Shown here piece by piece: positions 47,242 through 56,884 of a DNA stretch of 64,000 bases. Made by a program: the position numbers and the translations under genes. Each line of letters starts with the position of its first letter. The stretch's first letter is position 1. The DNA comes from CAVQYV01 sp963718295 [NCBI: uncultured Methylomirabilota bacterium]. GTDB lineage: Bacteria > Methylomirabilota > Methylomirabilia > CAVQYV01. Location of the stretch: positions 62,001-126,000 of the forward strand of contig CAVQYV010000009.1 of the NCBI GenBank assembly GCA_963718295.1. Direction: 5' to 3'. Under the pieces are notes generated by a model that saw nothing but the letters and a program-made list of their open reading frames with translations, made no database searches and was not told where the DNA came from.

Positions 47242-48682
47242 GAAGAGAAACAGTGAGAAGTCTAAGTGGTCCTTCCCTTGGTCCTTATCGATCACGGGAA
47301 GACTCACCCTCTTATACGCGTTGTCGGCTTTGGGAATGCTGCTTATGTCCGCTTCTCTTTCATACTGGGTGCTGGTCAGCAGCTTGCAAAGGGAAGAGGG
47401 TCGTTTCCTTGCTGAGGAGATTCACGAGCTACGTATCATTTTGCGGGAACATCCCAATCAGAAAGAGGCCTTGCAGCAAGAAGTCAAATGGGCGGGAGGG
47501 TTCAGCAGTCTTCGCAGAGACTATACCAGAATCCTTGATGAAGGAGGCCAGACCCTGCTCGAGACCCCTGGCATGAAGAAGATCGCCGCCCCCTCGGAGT
47601 TCCCACCACCGACAGAAGCTACGAAAAGGCCAAGAAAGGGGATGAAATGTAGGTCAAACGACGGAAGATCTTATCTCTTGATGGCGGCATGGGCCGAACT
47701 TGGTAATTCCGGCGAGAATCAGCGGCTCCTCCAGGTAGTTCTGGACGTATCACACGAAGAATCCCTGATTGCCGAATATCGGAAAATGTTGGTGGTTGTG
47801 CTGCTTTTAGGCACCTTGTTGGCCGCTGCAGCGGGTATCGTCATTGCCCGTAAAGGAATGAAACCCCTGCAGGAGATTACCAGGGCAGCCCAACGGATCA
47901 GCATAACCCAACTTCACGAACGGATCGCTCCCGCACGATGGCCAAAAGAATTAGTGGTTCTGGCCACCGCCTTCGATGACATGCTCGATCGGCTGGAGGA
48001 CTCCTTTACCCGCCTCTTCCAATTTTCCGCCGACTTGGCTCATGAACTGCGCACGCCCATCAATAACCTGATGGGTGAAGCAGAAGTGGCTCTTTCCAGA
48101 AACAGAACGCCGGACGAGTACCGGCAGATCCTCGGATCGAGCCTTGAGGAATATGCAAGGCTGTCCCGTATGGTGGAGAGCTTGCTTTTCTTAGCTCGGG
48201 CCGAGAGCACCGAGATCCGGATTGAGCGATCACTGTTCAACGGTCGTAAAGAGGTGGAGGCGGTGCGAGAATTCTATGATGCACTGGCTGAGGAACAAGG
48301 AGTCGAGGTCATCTGCCAAGGAGACGCAGAACTACACGCTGATTCGGTCCTCTTTCGGCAAGCGCTCAGCAACCTGCTTTCCAATGCGCTCCGATACACC
48401 CCGCGGGATGGAAGGATCCTCCTCTCCATCAACCGGGCGGAGGGTGAATGGGTCGAAGTGGAAGTGAAGGACACAGGCTCCGGCATTGATCCAGAAAATC
48501 TTCCCAGACTCTTCGACCGCTTTTTCCATGTGGATCCTGCGCGTTCCCGGAAGACCTCGGGTACGGGCTTGGGCCTGTCGATCGTCAGGTCTATCATGGG
48601 ACTCCACCGTGGCACAGTTGCAGTTCAGAGCGAGCCCGGCAGGGGAACTACGGTGACCCTGAGATTCCCCACACCAGCATGA
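47222..48682 (+). CDS. Sensor histidine kinase, heavy-metal (CusS) type
   Basis: A 486-residue membrane kinase starting inside the regulator gene (ATG 47222; 47210 is an alternative). Two helices ([19 protein letters not shown] and [19 protein letters not shown]) flank a ~150-residue periplasmic sensor domain. HAMP follows. The H-box is [16 protein letters not shown]; the ATP domain has [35 protein letters not shown] and [12 protein letters not shown]. It should autophosphorylate and pass the phosphate to the regulator upstream. The sensor domain has no obvious metal-ligand cluster. Confidence 0.9.
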   Translation: MSSKNAEKRNSEKSKWSFPWSLSITGRLTLLYALSALGMLLMSASLSYWVLVSSLQREEGRFLAEEIHELRIILREHPNQKEALQQEVKWAGGFSSLRRDYTRILDEGGQTLLETPGMKKIAAPSEFPPPTEATKRPRKGMKCRSNDGRSYLLMAAWAELGNSGENQRLLQVVLDVSHEESLIAEYRKMLVVVLLLGTLLAAAAGIVIARKGMKPLQEITRAAQRISITQLHERIAPARWPKELVVLATAFDDMLDRLEDSFTRLFQFSADLAHELRTPINNLMGEAEVALSRNRTPDEYRQILGSSLEEYARLSRMVESLLFLARAESTEIRIERSLFNGRKEVEAVREFYDALAEEQGVEVICQGDAELHADSVLFRQALSNLLSNALRYTPRDGRILLSINRAEGEWVEVEVKDTGSGIDPENLPRLFDRFFHVDPARSRKTSGTGLGLSIVRSIMGLHRGTVAVQSEPGRGTTVTLRFPTPA

Positions 48683-48695
48683 GTCTAACCTCCAA

Positions 48696-48751
48696 GATGA
48701 CCTAACTGCAATCTTCCCGTCAGGTTTCTGTTCAGTTTGAACCGTTATATT
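48696..48751 (+). promoter_or_regulatory. Operator/promoter A: 11-bp-periodic repeats followed by TATATT
   Basis: Three 7-bp units spaced by 4 bp (CTGCAAT at 48706, CCGTCAG at 48717, CTGTTCA at 48728) precede TATATT at 48746-48751. The sequence is about 80 percent identical over 40 bases to operator B at 50023, and both have exactly 21 bases between GTCAGG and the -10. It lies just after the kinase gene and points toward the methyltransferase region. It probably binds an OmpR/PhoB-family regulator. Confidence 0.6.
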
Positions 48752-49208
48752 TTGCAAATGGGCGATCCCGCTCCGCGATCGAGGGCTCTCTCTTAATGAA
48801 GATCAGGCCTTCAGACGCACTTTCCCTGGCGCGATGGAGAAGTATTCTTGTAGCTCAATGTTCATTCGGCGCGAATAATGGCAAATCCCCTTCAACCTCA
48901 ATGCCCCTTTGTGGGGCCAAACCTGCTCGCAGCTGATGCCCTTTGTCACCTATCACATTTATGAGATTCCACCAGAGGTGTTGCGTGTCGATTTTTGAAA
49001 GGTGGTGAGGTAATAGCGATGGGGAGAAAATGGAGATCCTTGCCGGCGAAAGCCTCAGCAGCCTTTTCAACACCCCAATCGAATTCGTGCATGTCAACGG
49101 CTACTTTTTACGCAATGGCAGGCAAGGCGTAAACCGCGTGAAACGGAAGCAGTGCACCACAACAGCTTCCCTCATCCACTGGCGAAAGATAAGAAAACTT
49201 ATTTGGTT
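48752..49208 (+). other. Gap between operator A and the methyltransferase gene
   Basis: No gene can be supported. A 46-codon frame from ATG 48796 lacks a ribosome-binding site and any recognisable feature. The region would be a leader of about 450 bases for the methyltransferase if operator A drives it. Confidence 0.3.
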
Positions 49209-49928
49209 ATGCAAGACACGAAGTCCGCTTTATCAAAATGGGCCAAGAAGCTAAAGAAACGTTCCAAAAACCTTGGCTATTTTGTCTTCTACCACTATGG
49301 AAAGCAGCGTTGGTGTCCGGTCTGCGGTAAGTCAGCGCGCGGATTCAGCAAGTTTGGAAAATCTCGACGTGAAGATGCCAGGTGCGTTCACTGTGGCGCA
49401 TTGGAAAGACACCGCTTTGTTTGGCTCTATTTCGGTAAGCAGACAGATCTCTTCGATGGCGGAGCAAAAAGAGTGTTACATGTAGCGCCGGAAAAATGTT
49501 TTGAAATGCGACTGAAGAAACGTCTGGGACCTGGCTATTTGACCGCTGATCTGCACAATCCCCGTGTCATGGTGAACTTGGATGTTACCGCTATCCCATG
49601 CCCCAATGAGTCATTCGACGTCATTTACTGTAGCCACGTCTTGGAACATATCCGGGACGACCAGAAGGCTTTGAAGGAGTTTTATCGGGTGCTAAAGGAA
49701 GACGGCTGGGCTGCGTTGCTCGTTCCTATAACTGCGCAGAGGACTCGTAGGGTTTTTGGTCGGAAAAAGCACGTGTGGGAATATGGTCCTGATTTTGTTG
49801 ATAGACTCCGCGAAGCAGGGTTTAAGGTCGCGATTATCCAGGTTTCCGACTTCTTTGAAAAGGATGAGGCACTCCTTATGGGACTCAATCCCGAGAGCGG
49901 AGAGATTTACCATTGCACAAAAGCATAG
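49209..49928 (+). CDS. Class I SAM-dependent methyltransferase with N-terminal zinc ribbon
   Basis: About 239 residues from ATG 49209 (GTG 49152 is possible). A zinc ribbon is visible near the start: CPVCG and, about 25 residues on, CVHCG. The Rossmann methyltransferase core follows with VLHVAPEKCFEMRL, the acidic YLTADLHNPRV strand, and motif IV/post-I FDVIYCSHVLEHIRDDQKALKEFYRVLKEDGWAAL. Acceptor is unknown; the zinc ribbon may bind nucleic acid or protein. Its GC content is lower than that of most neighbours, which could mean horizontal gain. Confidence 0.8.
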   Translation: MQDTKSALSKWAKKLKKRSKNLGYFVFYHYGKQRWCPVCGKSARGFSKFGKSRREDARCVHCGALERHRFVWLYFGKQTDLFDGGAKRVLHVAPEKCFEMRLKKRLGPGYLTADLHNPRVMVNLDVTAIPCPNESFDVIYCSHVLEHIRDDQKALKEFYRVLKEDGWAALLVPITAQRTRRVFGRKKHVWEYGPDFVDRLREAGFKVAIIQVSDFFEKDEALLMGLNPESGEIYHCTKA

Positions 49929-50022
49929 GGGTTCGATTTTGAGAGGGTCTGGGAGCTACCATCAAGAGCCCTATGAGAATGCAAAAGGCGCTGTACCCCT
50001 CCAGCTTGAGTCCCACTTCCAC

Positions 50023-50078
50023 GATGACCGAATTGTAATTTTCCTGTCAGGTTTCCGTTAACGGTAGACTGCTATTAT
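50023..50078 (+). promoter_or_regulatory. Operator/promoter B: 11-bp-periodic repeats followed by TATTAT
   Basis: TTGTAAT (50033), CTGTCAG (50044) and CCGTTAA (50055) are spaced by 4 bp and followed by TATTAT at 50073-50078. CTGTCAG is also close to a PhoB half-site. It matches operator A and stands upstream of the secreted protein gene at 50357. Confidence 0.6.
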
Positions 50079-50210
50079 TTATGGGTGTAGATGCTCCATT
50101 GCCCATGGCCGGGGCGCCAGGTCAAGGAGATGTCCTGCAAATTGCGACTCCCTGCTTGAGCGAAGACATCGAAAATCCAATGGATAATCAGAGTTCAGGG
50201 GAGTAAACTA

Positions 50211-50237
50211 CCCCACAAAATCCTTGATTTTGTGGGG
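50211..50237 (+). other. Perfect 12-bp hairpin in the leader of the secreted-protein gene
   Basis: Bases 50211-50222 pair with 50226-50237 around a 3-base loop, about 130 bases after operator B and 120 before the gene. No T-run follows. It could be an RNA-stability or attenuation element. Confidence 0.45.
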
Positions 50238-50356
50238 ACCCCGGTCTCCAAAGGCATTGGACCTTGCTCTTGGCAAGGGGGGCAACCCTGCTCAGTTGCC
50301 GTGGGAGTGCGAAAGGTGAATCAGGGGTGAATCAGAAATCAGAAGGGAGTGCGAAA

Positions 50357-51079
50357 ATGAAAACCGCGAGAAACATAATCCAGATGATCGCTTTGGTTGT
50401 CCTTGCAGCAGGCCTTCTGGCCGTCCCCGGTATTGTATCTGCGGATTGCCTGCGCCCGCCCTTTACCGACACCTTTATGATGGGGGCGTGTGAAGGGTTC
50501 TCCTCTACGGGAACCAATCCCTATTTCGTCTTGAAGCCTGGCTTCAAGGCCGTTTTCAAGGGAAAAGAGGAGGGGGAGGTGGTTCAATTGACGATCACCG
50601 TCCTGGACGAAACGGAAAAGGTCGACGGGATAGAAACCCGGGTGGTAGAGGAGAGAGAAACCGTGGACGGAGAGCTGGCGGAGGTCTCGAAAAACTATTT
50701 CGCGATCTGCAACCGCAACAACAGCGTGTTCTATTTCGGGGAGGATGTGGATATCTATAACGACGACGGGACCATCAGCCATGAGGGATCCTGGCGGGCG
50801 GGCGTCAGTGGAGCGAGAGCGGGTATCATCATGCCCGGGGTGATCCTGAATGGCGGCCGATATTATCAGGAAATCGCGCCCGGGGTCGCCATGGATCGTG
50901 CAGAAATCGTGAGTCTGAAGTGGACCGTGAAGACCCCAAAAGGCACATTTCATAACTGTTTGAAAACTGCAGAGACAACCCCCCTGGAGCCCGGTGTCAC
51001 AGAATACAAGTTCTATGCCCCCGGAATCGGACTCATCAAGGATGGGGTCTTAGAACTGATAAGCTACGGATATGAGTAG
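50357..51079 (+). CDS. Secreted protein of unknown function, beta-rich
   Basis: ATG 50357 follows AAGGGAG. The 240-residue product has a signal peptide (IIQMIALVVLAAGLLAVPGIVSA, cleaved near DCLRPP). The mature part is strand-rich with FVLKPGFKAVFKG, GTFHNCLKTAETTPLEPG and TEYKFYAPGIGLIKDGVLEL; the last block recurs in uncharacterised exported proteins of environmental bacteria. No catalytic or metal motif is seen. A candidate regulator-dependent promoter lies upstream and a terminator follows, so it is a single-gene unit, perhaps a stress- or metal-responsive envelope protein (inference). Confidence 0.75.
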   Translation: MKTARNIIQMIALVVLAAGLLAVPGIVSADCLRPPFTDTFMMGACEGFSSTGTNPYFVLKPGFKAVFKGKEEGEVVQLTITVLDETEKVDGIETRVVEERETVDGELAEVSKNYFAICNRNNSVFYFGEDVDIYNDDGTISHEGSWRAGVSGARAGIIMPGVILNGGRYYQEIAPGVAMDRAEIVSLKWTVKTPKGTFHNCLKTAETTPLEPGVTEYKFYAPGIGLIKDGVLELISYGYE

Positions 51080-51200
51080 GCTGTTTGACAAACAGGGAGC
51101 ACTCGGCAGAAAGGAGCCACAGCAGATTTACCCATAAGTCTTTGCACCTTTTCGGATGGTTCAAAGCCCTTGATCTCTTTGGGGGAAGCAGTTGGAAGAC

Positions 51201-51252
51201 AAAGGCACCTGGCGTATCCCGATCTTGTCGGGATCCCGGTGCCTTCGTTTTT
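51201..51252 (+). terminator. Rho-independent terminator after the secreted-protein gene
   Basis: AAGGCACC (51202-51209) pairs with GGTGCCTT (51238-51245), with an inner stem ATCCCGA/TCGGGAT, followed by CGTTTTT. It lies about 120 bases after the stop. Confidence 0.8.
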
Positions 51253-51724
51253 GGGTCGCAACGATTTGGCCTGCGGAGGCACTGGAGTCTGGCTGCAAAT
51301 CCAAGGGCTTTTCTTGGCCAGGACAGGGCCCCATCTGATGGTCACGAGTGTGCAGTCAGACTGGAGGTGATCGGTGTATCTCAAGGGTGCCCGACCTCAT
51401 TCCAAACAGATGGATTGTGACCTGGGAGAGCAGGAGAGGTAAAGTGCCGAAGCCATCTTGTCCCCTTGCAACCTATCGAAAGATATCATCTTTTGAAATC
51501 GAACTGTCGAATTTGAGTTAGAGGAGTGCCGAGAAAGGGCAGGGATTCAACCTCCCGGGAGGAAGTCGAAGAATTGGATTGCAGGGACCATCATACTTCC
51601 GATTCGGATGCTGGCAATTTACCTGACGCTAAAGTCCGCTGGGAGAATGGTTGAGAAGTGGATCTGATACGATCTCATCGGACGGACTTGACTGGCATTA
51701 TGGCATTTCTCAGGAGGTCTTGAG
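51253..51724 (+). other. Gene-free stretch
   Basis: No gene or clear regulatory site is seen. AGGAGG at 51711-51716 is the ribosome-binding site of the next gene. Confidence 0.35.
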
Positions 51725-52469
51725 ATGGCGTTAAGAGAAGAATTGCAGAGGCAGGGGAATTGGCTTTTCAGATGGAGAAGTTACCTGCCTTTGATCATCC
51801 TTCCCCTACTGCTCATTGCCTTACGAAATGCTGATTGGTTGGAACGAACTGTGGGAGATTCCTTGCAAAATTGTTGGGAGGTTTCTTGTCTATCAATATC
51901 CTTTGTGGGATTGGCGGTCCGTTTCGTCACGGTCGGCTATGTCCCCGCCGGGACATCCGGAAGAAACACCAAGGGGCAAAAGGCAAAGGTGCTCAATACG
52001 ACGGGCATGTATTCAATCGTCCGGCACCCGCTTTACTTCGGAAATCTTATTATCACTTTGGGCCTCCTATTGTTTATGGCGATTTGGTGGTTCGGCCTGA
52101 TAGTAGCCTTTGCGTTTTGCCTATATTACGAGCGGATAATGGTCGCCGAGGAGACATTTTTGGCAAAACAAGTATGGTGCATTATTCTCGGACTGGGCTG
52201 CGAAGACTCCGGCACTTCTACCCAGATTCAAGAACTGGCAGCCACCGAATTTGCCATTTTCAATTAGAAATGCCCTCAAGAGGGAGTACTCCGGCTTTTT
52301 CTTGATCATCGCTTCCTTTACTTTCTTGGACATTTCCGAAGACATACTTTCGGGGCATGAATGGGAATCAAATTGGGGATGGATCAATCTATTCATCGTG
52401 GGTCTATTCATATATCTGACATTAAGAACATTAAAGAAGAAAACAGAATACTTGATGCCGAGGGAAGAT
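51725..52469 (+). pseudogene. Isoprenylcysteine carboxyl methyltransferase-like membrane protein, frameshifted
   Basis: The first frame has three to four membrane helices and the family motif GMYSIVRHPLYFGNLIITLG, then YYERIMVAEETFLAK, where the SAM-dependent ICMT/PEMT-type catalytic residues lie. Near 52168 the sense moves to the +1 frame: YGALFSDWAAKTPALLPRF continues the family pattern, and LKREYSGFFLIIASFTFLD adds further helices to about 52469. One extra base in AAAACAAG explains the break. The second frame lacks a stop at the expected end and runs on across the phoU 3' end. Whether the base is a sequence error cannot be told here. Confidence 0.75.
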
Positions 52470-52514
52470 AGGGGTCAACAGAAGAATCGGGGTCTTGAAA
52501 GGTCCACGTTTTCA

Positions 52515-53189
52515 TCACACATCGATCCGTCTCACATCGAACCGGTGCTTGATGATCTTGCCCTGGACCATATAGATCACATCCTCGGCGATGTTGGTGG
52601 CGTGGTCGGCGATCCGCTCCAGATGGCGTCCCACCAGGAGGAGATGGACGGCGCGGGTGATGGTGCGGGGGTCTTGCATCATATAGGTGAGGAGCTCCCG
52701 AAAGACCTGATCGTTCAGGGCATCGAGCTGGTCGTCGCGGCGGCAGACTTCGCGGGCTAGATCCGGGTCTTTGTGGACAAAGGCATCGAGGCTGTCCTTG
52801 ACCATCTTCTGGGCCAGTTCAGCCATGCGGGGGATATCGATCAGGGGCTTCAGGAGGGGCTCCTTGATGAGCTCCAGGGTCCTCTCTGCGATATTGACTG
52901 CTTGATCTCCCATGCGTTCCAGATCATTGTCGATCTTCAACGCGGAGGTGATGAAGCGCAGATCGATGGCGGTCGGCTGATGGAGCGCCAGGAGCTTGAG
53001 GCAGAAGTCGTCGATCTTGATCTCCGCCATGTTAATCGCGTCATCGGAGGCGATCACCTTCTGGGCCAATTCTTCATCCCTCTCCACCAGGGCCTGGATG
53101 GATCCATGTAGGGCCTGCTCCACCAGACTGGCCATGGAGAGAAGCTCCCCCTTCAGCAAAACCAACTCCGCATGGAAATGGGACCCCAT
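52515..53189 (-). CDS. phoU: Phosphate transport regulator PhoU
   Basis: A 224-residue all-helical protein made of two similar halves. Each has the metal-binding signature (DNDLERMGDQAVNIAE and GRHLERIADHATNIAED). PhoU links the Pst transporter to the PhoR/PhoB system and damps phosphate uptake. Its ATG overlaps the pstB stop (TAATG). It is the last gene of the pst operon; neither phoR nor phoB of the usual type is adjacent. Confidence 0.96.
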   Translation of the reverse strand: MGSHFHAELVLLKGELLSMASLVEQALHGSIQALVERDEELAQKVIASDDAINMAEIKIDDFCLKLLALHQPTAIDLRFITSALKIDNDLERMGDQAVNIAERTLELIKEPLLKPLIDIPRMAELAQKMVKDSLDAFVHKDPDLAREVCRRDDQLDALNDQVFRELLTYMMQDPRTITRAVHLLLVGRHLERIADHATNIAEDVIYMVQGKIIKHRFDVRRIDV

Positions 53190-54025
53190 TATCCGAACCT
53201 CCCTGTTACATAATCCTCCGTCCGTTTATCCGAAGGGTTGGTGAAGATCTGCTCCGTGCGTTCGAATTCGATCAGGTCTCCTAACAAAAAGAAGCCCGTG
53301 TAGTCGGAGATCCGGGCGGCCTGCTGCATATTGTGGGTGACGATCACGATGGTATATTGCTGCTGGAGCTCATCGATCAACTCCTCGATCTTGGAAGTGG
53401 AGATGGGATCCAGCGCCGAGGCCGGCTCATCCATGAGCAGGATCTCCGGCTTGATGGCCAGCGCCCGGGCAATGCAGAGACGCTGCTGTTGTCCTCCGGA
53501 GAGCTCCAGGGCGTTGGTGGGGAGGCGATCCTTGACCTCCTCCCAGAGGGCCGCATCCTTCAGGCTCTGCTCCACTACCTCCTCGATTTCCGCCCGTTGA
53601 TGCACCCCGGCAATCCGGAGGCCGTAGGCGATATTGTTGAAGATGGAAAAGGGAAAGGGGTTTGACTTCTGAAAGACCATCCCCACCCTCCTTCGCAGCT
53701 GGATCACATCGATCCCATTCCCATAGATATCTTCTCCGTCGATCAGGATCTTGCCCTCCGCCCGGGCACCCGGAATGATATCATTCATCCGATTCAAGGT
53801 GCGAAGGAAAGTGCTCTTCCCGCAGCCGGAGGGGCCGATGAGGGCGGTCACCTGATGGGCCGGTATCCGCATCGATATGTCCCTCAGGGCTCGAGTTGGA
53901 CCATAGTAGAAATTGAGGTTTTCGACTTCGACCTTGATCTCCCTCGGCGGCGGAGCTGGGGTCTGGGGCATCCCATCCTGGCTGATATGCCCCCTCACCT
54001 TCTCACCTACAAATGGGTTTACCAT
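53189..54025 (-). CDS. pstB: Phosphate ABC transporter ATP-binding protein
   Basis: ATG 54025 (AGGAG 6 bases upstream) gives 278 residues. Walker A is [18 protein letters not shown], the Q-loop region [16 protein letters not shown] is PstB-specific, the signature is [11 protein letters not shown], and Walker B is [13 protein letters not shown]. It drives high-affinity phosphate import with PstSCA. The first 30 residues ([20 protein letters not shown]) are an extra leader, so ATG at the inner methionine is an alternative start. It overlaps pstA by 7 bases. Confidence 0.96.
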   Translation of the reverse strand: MVNPFVGEKVRGHISQDGMPQTPAPPPREIKVEVENLNFYYGPTRALRDISMRIPAHQVTALIGPSGCGKSTFLRTLNRMNDIIPGARAEGKILIDGEDIYGNGIDVIQLRRRVGMVFQKSNPFPFSIFNNIAYGLRIAGVHQRAEIEEVVEQSLKDAALWEEVKDRLPTNALELSGGQQQRLCIARALAIKPEILLMDEPASALDPISTSKIEELIDELQQQYTIVIVTHNMQQAARISDYTGFFLLGDLIEFERTEQIFTNPSDKRTEDYVTGRFG

Positions 54026-54951
54026 TTCTTTCTCCTGCGGAAGCGCGATCGGATGATGATGGCAGCCAGATTCATGCCCAGGACCAGCGCCAGCAAGACC
54101 AGGGCGACTCCTGCCTTCACCTCCATCTTGACATTGGGAATCTGGGTGGCAATCACATAGAGATGATAGGGCAAGGCCATGGCCTGATCGAAGATCGAGC
54201 GGGGCAGACGGGGGAGATAGAAGGCGGCCACGGTGAAGAGGATGGGTGCGGTCTCCCCGGCTGCCCGGCCGATCCCCAGGATGGCGCCGGTCAGGATCCC
54301 GGGGACGGCATTGGGCAATACCACCTTCCATATGGTCTGCCACCGGGTGGCACCCAAAGCCAGGCTCGCCTCGCGGAAGGATTGCGGAACCGCCAACAGC
54401 GCCTCTTCGGAGGCCGTAATGATGACCGGAAGGATCATGATCGCGAGCGTCAAGGAGCCAGCCAGGATCGAGGCGCCAAATTTGAGAAAGATGACGAAGA
54501 GGCCCAGGCCAAAGAGGCCATACACCACCGAGGGAACGCCGGCCAGATTGAAGATGGCCAGGCGGATCCAACGTGTAAGGAGGTTCTGTCCCGAATATTC
54601 AGTGAGGTAGATCGCGGTGAAGACGCCCAGGGGCAGGGCAAAGAGGATCGTCCCCATCACCAGATAGAAGGTGCCCACGATGGCGGGAAAGATGCCGCCC
54701 TCCCTCATCCCCATGATCGGGGGCTGGGTCAGAAAATCCCAACTGATCGCCGGGATCCCGTAAAAGAAGATCACCCCCACGATCACCCCTACCGGCAAAA
54801 GGATCGTCAGGGTCGCCAGAAAGAGGAACAGGAAGGCGATCTTTTCCGAAAAACGGGGAGGCAACCTGAATCTGCGCTTAGGAATGTTCCACATCCCCCC
54901 AGCCTTCTCCGCAATCGGGCCCAAGGAGAGGGTATCGGTTCGGTCTTTCAC
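54019..54951 (-). CDS. pstA: Phosphate ABC transporter permease PstA
   Basis: A 310-residue permease, GTG start at 54951 (ATG 54894 is possible). Six membrane helices follow a short cytoplasmic lead ([17 protein letters not shown]). The ABC-permease EAA loop is [28 protein letters not shown]. With PstC it forms the membrane channel. Confidence 0.94.
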   Translation of the reverse strand: MKDRTDTLSLGPIAEKAGGMWNIPKRRFRLPPRFSEKIAFLFLFLATLTILLPVGVIVGVIFFYGIPAISWDFLTQPPIMGMREGGIFPAIVGTFYLVMGTILFALPLGVFTAIYLTEYSGQNLLTRWIRLAIFNLAGVPSVVYGLFGLGLFVIFLKFGASILAGSLTLAIMILPVIITASEEALLAVPQSFREASLALGATRWQTIWKVVLPNAVPGILTGAILGIGRAAGETAPILFTVAAFYLPRLPRSIFDQAMALPYHLYVIATQIPNVKMEVKAGVALVLLALVLGMNLAAIIIRSRFRRRKKW

Positions 54952-54961
54952 CTCGAAGATC

Positions 54962-55846
54962 CTACGCCCTCCTCTTCCTGTGGATGATGAATCCTGCGCC
55001 CATATTGATCAGATAGGTAATCACAAAAAGGACAATGCCAATGGCAAAGAGGGCAAAATAGTGGGGACTTTGATGGACCGTCTCCCCCATCTCGGCGGCG
55101 ATGGTGGCGGTGAGGGTGCGCACCGGCTGCAGGAAACCCCTGGGGATCACCGCTGCGTTCCCCGTGACCATCATCACCGCCATGGTCTCACCGATCGCCC
55201 TCCCGACCCCCAGCATGATGGCCGCCAGGATTCCGGAGGCGGCACTGGGGACCACGACTCGATAGATCGTCTGCCAGCGGGTGGCACCGAGTGCCAGCGA
55301 AGCCTCCCGGTGGGCCTTCGGCACCGCAGTCAGGGCATCCTCGGTGATGCTCACGATGGTAGGCATGGCCATAAAGGCCAAGGTGATGGATCCAGTAAGG
55401 GCGGTCAGGCCGGTGTTGAGAGAAAAGAGGTCCTGCATCCAGGGCACCAGGATGATGACCCCAACAAAGCCGATCACAATGCTGGGGATGGCGGCCAAAA
55501 GCTCCACCCCCGATTTGAGCCAGTCGCGAATCCACGCAGGAGCCACCTCGGCGATGAAGATCGCAGATGCAATCCCGAGGGGAACGGAGATCACGAGGGC
55601 ACCCACCGTGACCAGAAGGGAGCCGAGGATCAGGGGCAGGATGCCGAAACGCGGGGGATCCGAGACAGGATACCAGTATTGGCCGGCCAAAAAGTCCTGA
55701 AGCGAGGTGAACCGAAAGGCCGAAAATCCCTCCCGGAGCAAGAAGAGAAAGATCAAGGCCACCAGGAAGATGCAAGCGATCCCATTGATGAGAATCCACT
55801 TTTCGACCAGAAATTCGGCTACGGATCGCTTTCGATTGGAAGTCAT
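54962..55846 (-). CDS. pstC: Phosphate ABC transporter permease PstC
   Basis: A 294-residue permease with six helices and a periplasmic loop (SLQDFLAGQYWYPVSDPPRFG) typical of PstC. The EAA loop is [29 protein letters not shown]. It lies 10 bases before pstA and about 90 after pstS. Confidence 0.95.
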   Translation of the reverse strand: MTSNRKRSVAEFLVEKWILINGIACIFLVALIFLFLLREGFSAFRFTSLQDFLAGQYWYPVSDPPRFGILPLILGSLLVTVGALVISVPLGIASAIFIAEVAPAWIRDWLKSGVELLAAIPSIVIGFVGVIILVPWMQDLFSLNTGLTALTGSITLAFMAMPTIVSITEDALTAVPKAHREASLALGATRWQTIYRVVVPSAASGILAAIMLGVGRAIGETMAVMMVTGNAAVIPRGFLQPVRTLTATIAAEMGETVHQSPHYFALFAIGIVLFVITYLINMGAGFIIHRKRRA

Positions 55847-55934
55847 AGAAGCATAAACCCCATAGATTCCTTGGGAGTGAGAAACGGGGAGGGAGGAGAG
55901 CCGGGTTCCTCCCTCCCTTCGGGCTGGGGACTGC

Positions 55935-56795
55935 CTATTTCACCGGCACGAAATCCAATTGGAGGACGATCTCCTGCCCCTCCTTGGAGAGGGCAAAGTC
56001 CAAAAGGCTCTTCACCTCGCCCCTGGGTTCTCCCTTCGTATACCAGAATAGGGGGCGCGAGATGGGATATTTCCCTTTGCGCACATCCTGGATCGAGGGC
56101 TTTACGTAGCGGCCCTGTTCCTCCTTGGCCACGGCGATCACCTTCTGCTTGGGGCTGATGTAGCCCATACCATAATAGCCGATGGCATTGACGTTTTTGG
56201 CCACCTCGTCTGCAATGGCTTGAGAGGAGGGTAGAAGCAGGGCACTCGGTGCATATTCCTCGGGACCCTTCTCCTTTCCCCTCCTCAGGATGTGCTCCTT
56301 GAAATAGATGTGGGTTCCGGAGTTTACCTCCCGGGAGAGGACCACGATCGTCCCCGGCTTCCCACCGACCTGCTTCCAATCGGTGATACTGCCCATGAAG
56401 ATCCCCCGCAGTTCCTCGAAGCTGAGCCGGGATACGGGATTCTTGGGATTCACCACCACCGCAATGCCGTCCAGTCCTACCACATGCTCCTTGGGGCTAA
56501 TTCCCCTGGCCTTGGCCTGTTCGATCTCCGCAGGTTTCATGGACCGGGAGGACTCAGCGATATCGCAGGTCCCGTTGATGAGGGCGGCGATCCCCGTTCC
56601 CGATCCGCCGCCGGTCACCGCCACCATGAGATTGGGATTCTTCTTCATGAACGCCTCGGCCCAGGCCTGACCTAAATTGACCATCGTATCCGAGCCCTTG
56701 ATCTGTATCGAATCCTCGGCCGCCAAGACGACGCCCGAGCTGAGGGCGATTGCCAGGAGCGCCCCCACCACAATTCTCAACAACTTACTCCACAT
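55935..56795 (-). CDS. pstS: Phosphate-binding periplasmic protein PstS
   Basis: A 286-residue binding protein with a signal peptide (LLRIVVGALLAIALSSGVVLA). Phosphate-binding blocks are QIKGSDTMVNLGQAW, VTGGGSGTGIAALINGTCDIAESSR and SREVNSGTHIYFKEH. It captures phosphate in the periplasm and delivers it to PstCA. AAAGGAGG precedes the ATG, and a three-unit Pho box lies upstream. First gene of pstSCAB-phoU. Confidence 0.95.
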   Translation of the reverse strand: MWSKLLRIVVGALLAIALSSGVVLAAEDSIQIKGSDTMVNLGQAWAEAFMKKNPNLMVAVTGGGSGTGIAALINGTCDIAESSRSMKPAEIEQAKARGISPKEHVVGLDGIAVVVNPKNPVSRLSFEELRGIFMGSITDWKQVGGKPGTIVVLSREVNSGTHIYFKEHILRRGKEKGPEEYAPSALLLPSSQAIADEVAKNVNAIGYYGMGYISPKQKVIAVAKEEQGRYVKPSIQDVRKGKYPISRPLFWYTKGEPRGEVKSLLDFALSKEGQEIVLQLDFVPVK

Positions 56796-56841
56796 GATTT
56801 TCCTCCTTTTCTTCCCTGTTCAGTTTTTTTATGCGATTTCT

Positions 56842-56870
56842 GTTACAATTCGGTGACAGTCTCGTGACAT
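56842..56870 (-). promoter_or_regulatory. Pho box of the pst operon
   Basis: On the minus strand ATGTCAC, CTGTCAC and TTGTAAC follow each other with 4-base spacers (11-bp period), and CATAAA, a -10 candidate, comes 8 bases later. This is the classic PhoB-binding arrangement. Confidence 0.85.
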
Positions 56871-56884
56871 CTCGCCAACATTGC

